From Pseudarthrobacter sp. PS3-L1 (GTDB lineage Bacteria; Actinomycetota; Actinomycetes; Actinomycetales; Micrococcaceae): DNA of 64,000 nucleotides. Every line of letters starts with the position of its first letter. Position 1 is the stretch's first letter. Location: contig NZ_JASISU010000001.1 in the NCBI RefSeq assembly GCF_030063285.1, positions 682,001 through 746,000 on the forward strand. Direction: 5' to 3'. The position numbers were made by a program, and so were the translations under genes. The notes beneath the pieces were generated by a model. The model saw nothing but the letters and a program-made list of their open reading frames with translations. It was not told the DNA's origin and made no database searches. Positions 20,327 through 29,904 of this stretch are shown in pieces.

Positions 20327-20438
20327 CCGCGCAGTGCCCTCAACGACCACCATGGCCGGGTGTCATGAACAGCAGTTGCGGCGCCCCAGCCGGTAGCCTG
20401 ACCTAAGCAGTGCCCGTACCCCCACCCAGGAGTAATTC

Positions 20439-21737
20439 GTGACTTCAACAGCAATCACATCCACCTCCGTCAGCAACCAGTCGCTGGCTGACCTTGATCC
20501 CGAGATCGCAGCGGTCCTCAGCCAGGAGCTGGGCCGCCAGCGCGGCACCCTGGAAATGATCGCCTCCGAGAACTTCGCTCCGCGTGCCGTCATGGAAGCC
20601 CAGGGCTCGGTCCTGACCAACAAATATGCTGAGGGCTACCCGGGCCGCCGTTACTACGGTGGCTGCGAATATGTAGACATCGCCGAACAGTTGGCTATTG
20701 ACCGCGTCAAGGACCTGTTCGGTGCGGAATTCGCCAACGTCCAGCCGCACTCCGGTGCGCAGGCAAACGCCGCCGCACTGTCCGCCATGATCAAGCCCGG
20801 CGACAAGATCATGGGACTTTCCCTGGCCCACGGCGGTCACCTGACCCACGGCATGAAGCTTAACTTCTCCGGCAAGCTGTATGAGGTCGCTGCCTACCAG
20901 GTTGAAGAAGACGACTTCCGGGTGGACATGGAAAAGCTCCGTGAGCAGGCCCTCGCCGAGAAGCCGCAGGTGATCATTGCGGGCTGGTCCGCATACCCCC
21001 GCCACCTCGACTTCGCTGCCTTCCGCTCGATCGCGGATGAGGTCGGAGCCCTGCTGTGGACGGACATGGCGCACTTTGCTGGCCTGGTGGCTGCAGGACT
21101 GCACCCGAGCCCCGTGCCGTACTCCGATGTGGTCACCTCCACCGTGCACAAGACGCTGGCTGGCCCGCGCTCCGGCGTGATCCTGGCCAAGCAGGAATGG
21201 GCCAAGAAGCTCAACTCCAACGTGTTCCCGGGCCAGCAGGGTGGGCCGCTCATGCATGTGATCGCGGCCAAGGCTGTGGCGTTCAAGATAGCTGCCGGCG
21301 AGGAATTCAAGGAACGCCAGCAGCGCGTCATTGAGGGTGCCAAGATCATTGCCGATCGCCTGAACCAGCCCGATGTCGCCCAGGCCGGGGTCTCCGTGCT
21401 GACCGGCGGCACAGATGTGCATCTGGTCCTCGTGGACCTGCGGCACTCGCAGCTGGACGGCCAGCAGGCCGAAGATCTCCTGCATTCCGTGGGCATCACC
21501 GTGAACCGCAATGCTGTTCCGTTTGATCCCCGTCCGCCGATGGTCACCTCAGGGCTGCGGATCGGTACCCCGGCCCTGGCCACCCGCGGTTTCGGCGCCA
21601 ACGAATTTACCGAGGTCGCCGAAATCATCGCAGCCGCACTCAAGGCCGGCACCGCAACCGACGTTGACGCCCTGCAGTCTCGCGTGGACAGGCTTGCTGC
21701 CGATTTCCCGCTGTACCCGCAGCACGAGCAGTGGTAG
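20439..21737 (+). CDS. glyA: Serine hydroxymethyltransferase
   Basis: PLP enzyme that transfers the serine hydroxymethyl group to THF, giving glycine and 5,10-methylene-THF. The protein is 432 aa. The PLP lysine is Lys238 in [15 protein letters not shown]. Other family blocks are [31 protein letters not shown] and [16 protein letters not shown]. The GTG start has a strong CAGGAGT ribosome site. It is controlled by the ZTP riboswitch in its leader and followed after 3 nt by folD. Confidence 0.97.
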   Translation: MTSTAITSTSVSNQSLADLDPEIAAVLSQELGRQRGTLEMIASENFAPRAVMEAQGSVLTNKYAEGYPGRRYYGGCEYVDIAEQLAIDRVKDLFGAEFANVQPHSGAQANAAALSAMIKPGDKIMGLSLAHGGHLTHGMKLNFSGKLYEVAAYQVEEDDFRVDMEKLREQALAEKPQVIIAGWSAYPRHLDFAAFRSIADEVGALLWTDMAHFAGLVAAGLHPSPVPYSDVVTSTVHKTLAGPRSGVILAKQEWAKKLNSNVFPGQQGGPLMHVIAAKAVAFKIAAGEEFKERQQRVIEGAKIIADRLNQPDVAQAGVSVLTGGTDVHLVLVDLRHSQLDGQQAEDLLHSVGITVNRNAVPFDPRPPMVTSGLRIGTPALATRGFGANEFTEVAEIIAAALKAGTATDVDALQSRVDRLAADFPLYPQHEQW

Positions 21738-21740
21738 GTC

Positions 21741-22646
21741 ATGGGTACCGCAGAGACTGAAAAGACGGCCCGGATCCTTGACGGCAAAGCCACGGCTGCA
21801 GCCATCAAGGCGGAGCTCACCCAACGTGTGGCAGTGCTGAAGGAGCGCGGAATTGTTCCTGGCCTGGGCACCATCCTGGTGGGCTCCGACCCGGGTAGTA
21901 CCTGGTATGTGGGTGGCAAGCACAAGGACTGTGCCGAGGTGGGTATCACGTCCATCAGGCGCGATCTGGCTGCGGACACCTCCGAAGAGGAGCTCCTGGC
22001 CGTCGTCCGGGAACTGAACGAGAACCCGGAGTGCACAGGCTACATTGTGCAGCTTCCGTTGCCGGCGCACATCAACCAGGATGTCATCCTGGAGGCGATG
22101 GACCCGGCCAAGGATGCTGACGGCCTGCACCCCATGAACCTTGGCCGCCTGGTGGCCAACGTCAGCGGACCCATGACGAGTCCACTGCCGTGTACGCCGA
22201 AGGGCTGTGTTGAGTTGCTCACCAGGCATGGCATCAGCCTCAGGGGTAAACGTGTCCTGGTGGTGGGTCGCGGCGTGACCATCGGCCGCCCCGTGGGCCT
22301 GCTGCTCACCCGCAAGGATGTCAATGCCACAGTCATCCTGGCCCACACCGGCACGCTGGACCTGGCCGCTGAACTTCGCCAGGCCGACGTCGTGATTGCT
22401 GCCGCAGGGGTTCCCCACATGATTGCCGCGGCGCACCTCAAGCCGGGCGCTGTGGTGCTCGACGTCGGTGTCAGCCGTGTGGATGACGGCAACGGCAAGG
22501 CAGTTGTCACCGGAGATGTCCACCCGGATGTTGCGGGCGTGGCTGCGTGGCTCTCACCCAACCCCGGCGGCGTGGGCCCGATGACCCGCGCCATGCTGCT
22601 GGCCAACGTGGTGGAAACCGCTGAGCGCCAGGCCGGCATCGCCTGA
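21741..22646 (+). CDS. folD: Methylene-THF dehydrogenase / methenyl-THF cyclohydrolase
   Basis: Interconverts 5,10-methylene-THF and 10-formyl-THF, feeding formyl groups to PurH and PurN. The protein is 301 aa, the normal size. Visible family blocks are [39 protein letters not shown], the Rossmann [14 protein letters not shown] and the C-terminal [13 protein letters not shown]. The start is 3 nt after the glyA stop, so it belongs to the same riboswitch-controlled mRNA. A GC-rich stem-loop follows. Confidence 0.97.
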   Translation: MGTAETEKTARILDGKATAAAIKAELTQRVAVLKERGIVPGLGTILVGSDPGSTWYVGGKHKDCAEVGITSIRRDLAADTSEEELLAVVRELNENPECTGYIVQLPLPAHINQDVILEAMDPAKDADGLHPMNLGRLVANVSGPMTSPLPCTPKGCVELLTRHGISLRGKRVLVVGRGVTIGRPVGLLLTRKDVNATVILAHTGTLDLAAELRQADVVIAAAGVPHMIAAAHLKPGAVVLDVGVSRVDDGNGKAVVTGDVHPDVAGVAAWLSPNPGGVGPMTRAMLLANVVETAERQAGIA

Positions 22647-22660
22647 TACCCGTTTGACCA

Positions 22661-22694
22661 GTGGCCGTCCGCTCCTGCACGGAGCGGCGGCCAC
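22661..22694 (+). terminator. Hairpin after folD
   Basis: GTGGCCG-T-CCGCTCC pairs with GGAGCGG-C-GGCCAC around a 5-nt loop, 14 bp after the folD stop. A U-run is lacking but the stem is strong. Confidence 0.6.
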
Positions 22695-22718
22695 GCTGGG
22701 TTAAATCGCCCGGACACT

Positions 22719-22738
22719 CTTAACACATATACGTTAAG
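22719..22738. promoter_or_regulatory. 20-bp palindrome upstream of the ABC exporter
   Basis: CTTAACACATATACGTTAAG has 6-bp perfect outer arms and an AT-rich centre, 16 of 20 positions symmetrical. It is 80 bp upstream of the exporter ATPase start. The form resembles TetR- or GntR-type operators, but no regulator gene is adjacent. Confidence 0.45.
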
Positions 22739-22817
22739 TTGCGGCCACACGATGTCGGCAACGGAAAATCTGCAATATCCCTTTCACATCCTGCAGCGTT
22801 GCACTAGTCTGCTGTGA

Positions 22818-23792
22818 ATGCACCCTCACACTGTTCCTGCCGCCAGTCTGCCCGCGGATGCCCCCGCGCGGAAGATTGTCATCAGCGCCCACAACCTCAC
22901 CAAGTCCTACGGTGACTTCACCGCCGTGGACGGTATCTCCTTCGATGTACCCCAGGGGGAGGCTTTTGGGCTCCTGGGCCCCAACGGTGCAGGGAAATCC
23001 ACCACCATGAAGATGATCGGGGGTGTATCCCAACGGACATCCGGCGATCTGAGGATCATGGACCTGGACCCGGGAACACACGGTCCTGAAGTCCGGGCCC
23101 ACCTCGGGGTGGTGCCCCAGCAGGACAACCTGGATGAAGAACTGCGGGTCAGGGACAACCTTCTGGTGTATGGCAGGTATTTTGGGCTGCCCATGAGCTA
23201 TCTCAGGCCAAAAGCGGACGAGCTGCTCGAATTTGCCCAGCTGACGGAGAAAGCCAAGGCCAAGGTCGATGATCTTTCGGGAGGTATGAAGCGACGGCTC
23301 ACCATTGCCCGCTCCCTGATCAACGAGCCCAGGATCCTCCTGCTGGATGAACCCACCACCGGACTGGACCCGCAGGCGCGCCATATCCTCTGGGACCGGC
23401 TCTTCCGCCTCAAGGAACAGGGCGTCACGCTGATCCTCACGACGCACTACATGGATGAAGCGGAACAGCTCTGCGACAGGCTGATTGTGGTGGACAAGGG
23501 TCGCATCATGGCCGAGGGCACCCCGGCAAACCTGATCCGCGACTATTCCACCCGTGAAGTGGTGGAACTTCGGTTCGGGTCGGAGCGCAACGCGGGAATC
23601 GGTGCTGAGCTGGGGGGTATTGGCGACCGGCTCGAAACTTTGCCAGACCGGGTCCTGATCTACGCTCATGACGGTGAGGCCGCACTGGAGCAGGTCATAG
23701 CACGGGGACTTCGGCCACTCACGTCCCTGGTGCGCCGTTCCTCACTCGAGGATGTTTTCCTCCGACTGACAGGGAGGAGCCTCGTTGACTGA
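22818..23792 (+). CDS. ABC-2 type exporter ATP-binding protein (NodI-like)
   Basis: Energises export by the two downstream permeases, 324 aa. Walker A is GPNGAGKST, signature LSGGMKRRL and Walker B ILLLDEPTTGLD, with the H-loop in TTHYMDEAE. The order MKMIGGVSQRTSGDLRI and the two NodJ-like permeases place it in the lipooligosaccharide/drug exporter (NodI/DRA) group. The actual substrate is unknown, and nothing nearby suggests Nod-factor chemistry. The downstream permease starts inside its end (8-nt overlap), indicating tight coupling. Confidence 0.9.
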   Translation: MHPHTVPAASLPADAPARKIVISAHNLTKSYGDFTAVDGISFDVPQGEAFGLLGPNGAGKSTTMKMIGGVSQRTSGDLRIMDLDPGTHGPEVRAHLGVVPQQDNLDEELRVRDNLLVYGRYFGLPMSYLRPKADELLEFAQLTEKAKAKVDDLSGGMKRRLTIARSLINEPRILLLDEPTTGLDPQARHILWDRLFRLKEQGVTLILTTHYMDEAEQLCDRLIVVDKGRIMAEGTPANLIRDYSTREVVELRFGSERNAGIGAELGGIGDRLETLPDRVLIYAHDGEAALEQVIARGLRPLTSLVRRSSLEDVFLRLTGRSLVD

Positions 23793-24669
23793 GAACGTGA
23801 CGCACCGCGAAACAGCCGCCCTGGGCGAGGGACCCAGCACGGCCGGCAGCACACCTGCCCACGCCCCGGAAGTGTCCGCAGCAAGAGTGCGCCGCTGGGG
23901 CGCCTTCTACTATGCCGAAAAAGTCCTGCGCGCCATGCGGAGCTACGTCTGGACCATCGTGCTCTACAGCCTGGGCCAGCCTGCCGCGTACCTGTTTGCC
24001 ATGGGTGTTGGCCTGGCTACCCTTGTTGATGCCAACAGCACCAACGCCTTTGGTGGCGTCAGCTATATCGTGTTCATTGCCCCTGCGCTTCTCGTCTCCG
24101 CAGCCGTGATGACAGCATCGGGGGAGTTCACCTATCCCGTGATGGATGGCTTCAAGTGGCGACGGGTCTACTACGGCCCCCATGCCACGCCCATCACGCC
24201 GCAGCAGATTGCCGCCGGGCACATCATGGCAATTGCCGTCCGCTTCGCGGTGCAGTCTGTCCTGTATTTGCTCGTGATGATGCTCTTTGGCGCAACGCCG
24301 AGCGCCTGGAGTTGGGTCCTGGTACCGATTGCCATCCTCACGGGGTTGTCCTTCGGAGTTCCGCTGCTGGCCTACGCAGCATCCGTCAGGGAAGACAAGG
24401 GGCAGTTCCCCATGGTGATGCGCTTCATTGTCACACCGCTGTTCCTGTTTTCTGGAACGTTTTTTCCATTGGACAACCTGCCGCTGGGTGTGCGGTGGAT
24501 CGGCTGGATCTCACCGATCTGGCATGGCACAGAGCTGGGTCGCGGCGTCTCCTACGGATACCAGGAACCGTTGTGGCTAATTGCCGTGCACCTTGTCTTT
24601 CTGCTGGTACTGGTCATTGGCGGCTGGCATCTGGCCAAGAAGCAGTTTGTCAGGAGGCTGGGACAGTGA
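23785..24669 (+). CDS. ABC-2 type exporter permease 1 (NodJ-like)
   Basis: Integral membrane subunit, 294 aa with six predicted helices after a 40-residue cytoplasmic N-terminus. The ABC-2 motif region FIVTPLFLFSGTFFPLDNLP is near residues 210-230. It starts with TTG 23785, supported by GGGAGGAG just upstream and by overlap with the ATPase gene. Its end overlaps the next permease by 4 nt (GTGA). It probably forms a heterodimer with the second permease. Confidence 0.87.
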   Translation: MTENVTHRETAALGEGPSTAGSTPAHAPEVSAARVRRWGAFYYAEKVLRAMRSYVWTIVLYSLGQPAAYLFAMGVGLATLVDANSTNAFGGVSYIVFIAPALLVSAAVMTASGEFTYPVMDGFKWRRVYYGPHATPITPQQIAAGHIMAIAVRFAVQSVLYLLVMMLFGATPSAWSWVLVPIAILTGLSFGVPLLAYAASVREDKGQFPMVMRFIVTPLFLFSGTFFPLDNLPLGVRWIGWISPIWHGTELGRGVSYGYQEPLWLIAVHLVFLLVLVIGGWHLAKKQFVRRLGQ

Positions 24670-25523
24670 GCGTTCAGGACTCTAGGACCCTTTTGACGAC
24701 CGACGGCGGCCCGCACCCCACTGAACAGGTGCGGCGTCGAAAATATGGTCCCTTGTATTCGCGGAACGCGCGGGCGGTGGTGGCCCGCGGACTCATGGCC
24801 ACCAAGAGCAGTAACTGGACCGTCATGGCGTCAGGTTTCCTGGAGCCTGTGCTTTTCCTTGTTGCCATGGGGGTGGGATTGGGCAGTGTGGTGGGTAGTG
24901 TGCAGGGCCCGGGCGGGCAGGAAATTAGTTACTCCGCCTACATTGCGCCCGCGCTGCTGGCAGTGTCGGCCATGAATGGCGCCGTCTACGACTCCACCTG
25001 GAACGTCTTCTTCAAGATGAACTTCGCCAAGCTCTATCAGGGCATGCTGTACACATCCCTGGGGCCGCTTGATGTCGCCATTGGTGAGATTTTCCTGGCC
25101 CTGCTGCGGGGACTGCTCTACGCCACAGGATTCACTGCGGTCATGGGAATGATGGGGCTCATCACATCACCATGGGCGCTGCTGATGGTGCCGGCATCGG
25201 TGCTCATCGCCTTCGGATTTGCGAGCTTCGGGATGGGCATCACCAGTTTCCTGAAGACGTTCCAGCAGATGGACTGGGTGAACTTTGTGATGCTGCCCAT
25301 GTTCCTGTTCAGCGCCACGTTCTACCCGCTGAGCGTTTACCCGGAGCCAGTCCAGTGGCTGATCCAGGCCATGCCACTGTGGCACGGGGTGGAACTTCTG
25401 CGCCAGCTCAGTGTCGGCTCATTCGGGCCTATCATGCTGGTGCATGTGGGGTACTACGTTGTGATGATAGGCCTTGGCCTGATGCTCACCACGGGCAGGC
25501 TGCGAAGCCTGTTCCTGAAGTAG
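24666..25523 (+). CDS. ABC-2 type exporter permease 2 (NodJ-like)
   Basis: Second membrane half of the exporter, 285 aa with about six helices, paralogous to the preceding protein (compare NFVMLPMFLFSATFYPLSVYP with the matching FFPLDNLP stretch). GTG 24666 overlaps the upstream stop as GTGA. A longer open frame back to 24156 lies inside the preceding gene and was rejected. Two non-identical NodJ-type permeases behind one NodI-type ATPase is a recurring actinobacterial arrangement; the cargo is unknown. Confidence 0.87.
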   Translation: MSVQDSRTLLTTDGGPHPTEQVRRRKYGPLYSRNARAVVARGLMATKSSNWTVMASGFLEPVLFLVAMGVGLGSVVGSVQGPGGQEISYSAYIAPALLAVSAMNGAVYDSTWNVFFKMNFAKLYQGMLYTSLGPLDVAIGEIFLALLRGLLYATGFTAVMGMMGLITSPWALLMVPASVLIAFGFASFGMGITSFLKTFQQMDWVNFVMLPMFLFSATFYPLSVYPEPVQWLIQAMPLWHGVELLRQLSVGSFGPIMLVHVGYYVVMIGLGLMLTTGRLRSLFLK

Positions 25524-25660
25524 GGAAGCAGCACACACGGCCAGGTGTTCGCCCGCGGTGGAAGAACTGCCCGGGGACCGTCCTTATTTGCGACAATGGA
25601 GGCATGCAATCAGTGGGTAGTTCCAGATTTCCGTCCATGCAGGCCAAAGGCGGACCATCC

Positions 25661-26167
25661 ATGTTCCGCATCGGCGGCTTGGGGATGACGGTGTTCATCA
25701 TCGCGTTCCTGGTGGCTGTGATTTTCGCTGCCAACCAGAACGACGTCGTGGGCTGGGTGGTTGCCATTATCGCCCTGTTCTGGCTTTTGCTGGCCTCGTT
25801 TGTGGTGTTCAGCATCCAGAAGGCCGCCAAGAAAGCGGGCGCAAAACTCACTGAGGCCCAGAATGCCTTTAATACCGCGTCTGGCCGCGCACCCATGCCG
25901 GATTCGAAGAACAACGGCGGAACCACCATGGTCTCCGAATCCACTGCCACGGATCCGGCGCGGGACCTCAAACTCGACCACTCCTTCAAGATTGTCCAGG
26001 TCCAGATCCGGGTTGTGGAGGAAGAGCGCGCCAAGGGTCCAGCTGCGGATTCCGAAACCATCCGCCGCGCTTTGGAAACCATCGATATCACTGCAACAAA
26101 CGCGCGCGACATGATCCGTTCTGGCGGCCCCGACGACGAGCCCGTGAGTGGAACCATTGTCGACTAG
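25661..26167 (+). CDS. Small membrane protein of unknown function
   Basis: I do not recognise a named family. The 168-aa product begins MFRIGGLGMTVFIIAFLVAV and has two closely spaced hydrophobic helices (about residues 7-23 and 29-50). A Lys/Ala-rich helix and an acidic cytoplasmic tail follow, with EEERAKGPAADSETIRRALETIDITATNARDMI. The start is uncertain: in-frame ATGs at 25604 and 25637 are also possible. A GGAGG sits only 1 nt before 25604, too close, and a GACAAT box just upstream could put the transcript start there. It is followed 10 bp later by exonuclease III. Confidence 0.7.
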   Translation: MFRIGGLGMTVFIIAFLVAVIFAANQNDVVGWVVAIIALFWLLLASFVVFSIQKAAKKAGAKLTEAQNAFNTASGRAPMPDSKNNGGTTMVSESTATDPARDLKLDHSFKIVQVQIRVVEEERAKGPAADSETIRRALETIDITATNARDMIRSGGPDDEPVSGTIVD

Positions 26168-26177
26168 AGTGGGTCCG

Positions 26178-27011
26178 GTGAGCTCGGCATTGAAGAAGGA
26201 CACCCTTCGTATCGCATCAGTCAACGTCAACGGCCTCCGGGCTGCCTACCGCAACGGTATGGCGGACTGGCTGGCGGAACGCGATGCTGACATCCTCTGC
26301 CTGCAGGAGGTCCGAGCCCCTGACGCCATAGTCCACGAGCTGCTGGGCAGCGACTGGCACATCCTGCATGCCGAAGCCGAGGCAAAGGGCCGGGCCGGGG
26401 TGGCCATCGCCAGCCGCCAGAAGCCAACTGCCACCCGCAGCGGCATTGGTGATGCCTACTTTGCCACGGCAGGCCGCTGGGTCGAGGCCGACTTCGCAGT
26501 GACGGGAGCCGATGGAAAAGACCAGCAGCTCACCGTCGTTAGCGCCTATGTCCACTCCGGTTCCGTGGGAACACCCAAACAGGACGACAAGTACCGCTTC
26601 CTTGACGTGATGATCGAGCGGCTCCCCGCGCTGGCCAAACACAGCGATCACGCCGTGGTGGTGGGCGACCTGAACGTTGGCCACACCGAACGCGACATCA
26701 AGAACTGGAAGGGCAACACCAAAAAGGCCGGGTTCCTGCCCGAGGAGCGCGCTTACTTTGACCGCTTTTTTGGTGCGGACATCAATTGGCGTGACGTGCA
26801 CCGGGACCTTGCAGGCGACGTCCCGGGACCCTACACGTGGTGGTCGCAGCGGGGTCAGGCGTTCGATACCGACACTGGCTGGCGTATCGATTACCAGATG
26901 GCAACCCCAGCCCTTGCGGCGGCTGCCGTGTCCGCCGTCGTGGACCGTGCGGCGTCGTACGACACCCGCTTCTCTGACCATGCTCCGCTGGTAGTGGACT
27001 ACCGGCTCTAG
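26178..27011 (+). CDS. xth: Exodeoxyribonuclease III
   Basis: AP endonuclease and 3'-5' exonuclease of base excision repair, 277 aa. It has the EEP-fold order: IASVNVNGLRAA, ILCLQEVRA (catalytic Glu), VVSAYVHSG, VVVGDLNVGHTERD (Asp-Asn), WWSQRGQAFDTDTGWRIDYQM and the terminal FSDHAPLVVDY (catalytic His). I chose GTG 26178 (VSSALKKDTLRIASVN), with a GAGTGGG ribosome-like site; the ORF also opens 10 codons earlier, overlapping the previous gene. trpS follows after 18 bp. Confidence 0.94.
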   Translation: MSSALKKDTLRIASVNVNGLRAAYRNGMADWLAERDADILCLQEVRAPDAIVHELLGSDWHILHAEAEAKGRAGVAIASRQKPTATRSGIGDAYFATAGRWVEADFAVTGADGKDQQLTVVSAYVHSGSVGTPKQDDKYRFLDVMIERLPALAKHSDHAVVVGDLNVGHTERDIKNWKGNTKKAGFLPEERAYFDRFFGADINWRDVHRDLAGDVPGPYTWWSQRGQAFDTDTGWRIDYQMATPALAAAAVSAVVDRAASYDTRFSDHAPLVVDYRL

Positions 27012-27029
27012 GCACGAAGGCCCCCTTTC

Positions 27030-28118
27030 ATGACTGAAACCATTACTGGAACAACCACGGCCGACGGCGGCGCTCCTGCCGCGCACGCGGCGGCAGGTAC
27101 CAAAAAACGGATCCTTTCGGGCGCCAAGCCCACAGCCGATTCGCTCCACCTTGGGAATTACATCGGTGCTGTCCGCAACTGGGTTGACATGCAGGCCGAG
27201 TACGACGCTGTTTTTTTCATCCCGGATCTGCACGCAGTGACTGTCGACTTTGACCCCGCCGAACTGGCACACCGCACCCGGGTGGTTGCGGCCCAGTACA
27301 TTGCCGCAGGGATAGACCCAGACAAGAGCATCTTTTTTGTCCAGTCCCATGTACCTGAGCATGCCCAACTCGCTTGGGCGTTGAACTGTATTACAGGCTT
27401 TGGCGAGGCATCGCGAATGACGCAGTTCAAGGACAAGACCCAGAAAACGGGGTCAGACTCTGCGACCCTTGGCCTCTTCGCCTACCCCACGCTGATGGCC
27501 GCGGACATCCTCCTGTACCAAACGGACCTTGTCCCGGTGGGGGAGGACCAGCGCCAGCACCTGGAACTCACCCGGAACCTGGCCCAGCGCTTCAACACCA
27601 GATTCGGCGAGACCTTCACCGTTCCAGAGGCGACAATCCTCAAGGCAAACGCCAAGATCTATGATCTGCAGAACCCCAATGCCAAGATGTCCAAGACAGG
27701 CGAATCGCCCAACGGGGCCATCCAGCTGCTGGAAGATCCAAAGATCGCGGCCAAGCGCATCAAATCGGCCGTGACAGATGCCGGCACCGAGATTCGTTTT
27801 GACGCCACGGAGAAGCCTGGTGTGTCGAACCTCCTGACCATCTACTCCTCTCTTACTGGAACTCCAGTGCCAGAGCTGGAAGCAGCCTACGAGGGCAAGA
27901 TGTACGGGCACCTGAAGGTCGATCTTGCTGAGGTAATGGTTGACTTCATCACCCCACTGCGGAACCGTACCAACGAGCTGATGGCTGACCCTGCAGAGCT
28001 GGATCGTCTGCTGGCCCAAGGCGCTGGGAGGGCGCGTGAGATCGCGTCGGGGACACTTGCTGGGGTTTATGAGCGCATGGGGTTCCTGCCGTCCGGCAAC
28101 CTTCCTGGAGTTCGTTAG
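27030..28118 (+). CDS. trpS: Tryptophanyl-tRNA synthetase
   Basis: Class I aminoacyl-tRNA synthetase charging tRNA-Trp, 362 aa. The HIGH-like motif reads LHLGNYIGA after SGAKPTADS, and the KMSKS motif reads [10 protein letters not shown]. An N-terminal extension of about 28 Thr/Ala/Gly-rich residues precedes the catalytic core and is common in actinobacterial versions. A KxGx loop and a [26 protein letters not shown] block confirm the family. It follows exonuclease III closely and may share its transcript. Confidence 0.97.
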   Translation: MTETITGTTTADGGAPAAHAAAGTKKRILSGAKPTADSLHLGNYIGAVRNWVDMQAEYDAVFFIPDLHAVTVDFDPAELAHRTRVVAAQYIAAGIDPDKSIFFVQSHVPEHAQLAWALNCITGFGEASRMTQFKDKTQKTGSDSATLGLFAYPTLMAADILLYQTDLVPVGEDQRQHLELTRNLAQRFNTRFGETFTVPEATILKANAKIYDLQNPNAKMSKTGESPNGAIQLLEDPKIAAKRIKSAVTDAGTEIRFDATEKPGVSNLLTIYSSLTGTPVPELEAAYEGKMYGHLKVDLAEVMVDFITPLRNRTNELMADPAELDRLLAQGAGRAREIASGTLAGVYERMGFLPSGNLPGVR

Positions 28119-28121
28119 CCC

Positions 28122-28799
28122 ATGACCCGCGTCAGCAGATCTCCGGTACGCAGTTCCTCGCGTCCAGTGTGCCCGGCGGATGCCGTGGTCCAGATGCCTC
28201 CTGGAGATTCTGACGCGGGCCCTGGCCTCGGGGAGACCGAAGATGACGCAGGGCAGGGGATGAGCGTTGGCGTGATCCTGCGGTTCCCACCCCAGGTTGC
28301 AGCTGAGCTACAGTCGTGGCGTGCATCGTTCGGAGATCCCATGGCCGAGGTCATCCCAGCCCACATCACCCTGGTGACCACCACCTTTACCGACGACTGG
28401 GAAGCAACGTCGGAGCACGTCAGGGCGGTAGCCAAGCAGCAGGAACCGTTTACAGTCACTATCCGCGGCACGGGCACGTTCCGGCCTGTTTCGCCAGTGG
28501 TTTTCCTCCGGGTAGATCAGGGCTTCACAGACTGCGTATGGCTGCACGAGCAACTCCAGGCCGGTCCGCTGGAAAGGGAACTGCCCTTCTCCTTCCATCC
28601 CCACGTGACGATTGCCCACGACGTTGCGCCAGAAAGCCTCGATGCGGCAGAAACGGTCCTCAAGGATTACGAAGTAAGCTTCCCAGTCGCTAGCATGGGG
28701 CTGTACCAACACGACCAGGATGGTATCTGGCAGCTACGGGAAGAGCTCGATTTTGGCAACCAAACTGACACCGCCGGAGGCGCAGCTCTCCCGGACTGA
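28122..28799 (+). CDS. 2H phosphoesterase / 2'-5' RNA ligase-like protein
   Basis: Member of the 2H superfamily, with two H-x-T motifs, HITL (near residue 86) and HVTI (near residue 165), about 80 residues apart, as in LigT/ThpR cyclic phosphodiesterases. The length is 225 aa if translation begins at ATG 28122, 3 nt after the trpS stop. The first 46 residues are Ser/Pro/Gly/Asp-rich and look disordered. ATG 28260 (MSVGVILRFP), which matches where the fold starts, is a serious alternative. The RNA substrate is unknown. Adjacency to trpS suggests, but does not show, a tRNA-related role. Confidence 0.8.
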   Translation: MTRVSRSPVRSSSRPVCPADAVVQMPPGDSDAGPGLGETEDDAGQGMSVGVILRFPPQVAAELQSWRASFGDPMAEVIPAHITLVTTTFTDDWEATSEHVRAVAKQQEPFTVTIRGTGTFRPVSPVVFLRVDQGFTDCVWLHEQLQAGPLERELPFSFHPHVTIAHDVAPESLDAAETVLKDYEVSFPVASMGLYQHDQDGIWQLREELDFGNQTDTAGGAALPD

Positions 28800-28806
28800 G
28801 CCTGCG

Positions 28807-29904
28807 TTGCCCACTGACCTGGCACGCCTGAAACTTGAGGTAAGCCGGAAAAAGGTGGAACTCAGCAAGGCGCGGCGCGCTGGTGGGGGGCCTTTTGTTG
28901 TGCCCCTGGCCGTGATCGGGTTGCTTCTGGCCCGGCTTAACGCGTTCCTGCCCATGCGGGCATTCCAGAACTACAACAGGCAGCATGGGCCACTGATGGC
29001 CGCGGGCATTGGCTTTGTCATGTTCTTCTCGATCACTGGCCTGCTGGCTACCGGTTTTTCCATTGCGGGTCTGGTTCTGCGGGGCCAGCCGGAGCTCCTG
29101 GACACGATCATTGGCAGTGTTTCGCAGAGTGCCCCCGGCCTGCTAAGTATTGACGGCAGCGATGGGCTTGTTGATCCCAAGAGCCTCCTGAACCCAACCG
29201 GCCTGGGGTGGACAGCAATCATTGCTGCTGTTGTCACCATCCTGACCGCGCTGAACTGGATCAACGGGGTCCGGGAAGGCCTTCGCGGAGTGAACCAACT
29301 TCCACCCCTGACGATCAGCCCGGTAGTCCTCAAGGCCGGTGATGCGGGGGCCCTGGTCCTTCTGGGTGTGGCGCTTGTGGTCAGTTCTGGAGCCTCGCTC
29401 GTGTTTGGGACAGCTGCCGACCTTGTCACCAATTTCCTCAGCCTCAACGATGCGATAGCCGGGCCACTGACGTGGTTGATCAAGATCGCCGTACCGCTGC
29501 TCCTGGGGTGGGCCACTGCCATGATCATGTTCCGCCTGGCGGGTAAATTGAAACTGGAAAAGCGTCCCCTGCTGGAAGCCACCATCCTGGCGGCCGTGGG
29601 AACCACCGTGCTGCAGCTGTTCAGCACGGAATTGCTGGCCAATGCAGGACGCAACCCACTGCTGGCTCCTTTTGCCATCATCATCGGCCTGCTCATCTGG
29701 TTCAACCTGGTCAGCCAGGTCTACCTGATCTCAGGGTCGTGGGCAGCAATCCGGCAGGGAGACCTTGAGGCGGCCCAGGAAGGCCCCTCAAGTTCCTGGG
29801 GATCGCGCCAGGTCCAGCCCGGCAAGATGCCCGTGGGTGGCGCTTCGAAGGGCCGCGGACTGGCTGTCAGGCGTCGAGGTACTGGTCTGCCCAGGCCGCG
29901 ATGA
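28807..29904 (+). CDS. YihY/BrkB-family membrane protein
   Basis: Inner-membrane protein of the YihY (formerly RNase BN) family, 365 aa from TTG 28807. A basic N-terminal segment (LARLKLEVSRKKVELSKARR) is followed by six hydrophobic spans, with family-typical pieces AGIGFVMFFSITGLL, ALNWINGVREGLRGV and LLIWFNLVSQVYLISGSWAAI. The start is uncertain: GTG 28855 is an alternative, and no strong ribosome site supports either. The Arg-rich C-terminus overlaps the end of the convergent hydrolase gene by 38 bp. Function is unknown; the old ribonuclease label was disproved for the family. Confidence 0.82.
   Translation: MPTDLARLKLEVSRKKVELSKARRAGGGPFVVPLAVIGLLLARLNAFLPMRAFQNYNRQHGPLMAAGIGFVMFFSITGLLATGFSIAGLVLRGQPELLDTIIGSVSQSAPGLLSIDGSDGLVDPKSLLNPTGLGWTAIIAAVVTILTALNWINGVREGLRGVNQLPPLTISPVVLKAGDAGALVLLGVALVVSSGASLVFGTAADLVTNFLSLNDAIAGPLTWLIKIAVPLLLGWATAMIMFRLAGKLKLEKRPLLEATILAAVGTTVLQLFSTELLANAGRNPLLAPFAIIIGLLIWFNLVSQVYLISGSWAAIRQGDLEAAQEGPSSSWGSRQVQPGKMPVGGASKGRGLAVRRRGTGLPRPR

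Noticed and set aside
20445-21485. 346-aa antisense ORF opposite glyA
   Set aside because: No family resemblance; it is a third-position GC shadow of glyA.
29867-29904. Possible frameshift where the BrkB and hydrolase genes overlap
   Set aside because: Both ends read as complete proteins; this is a simple 38-bp convergent overlap.
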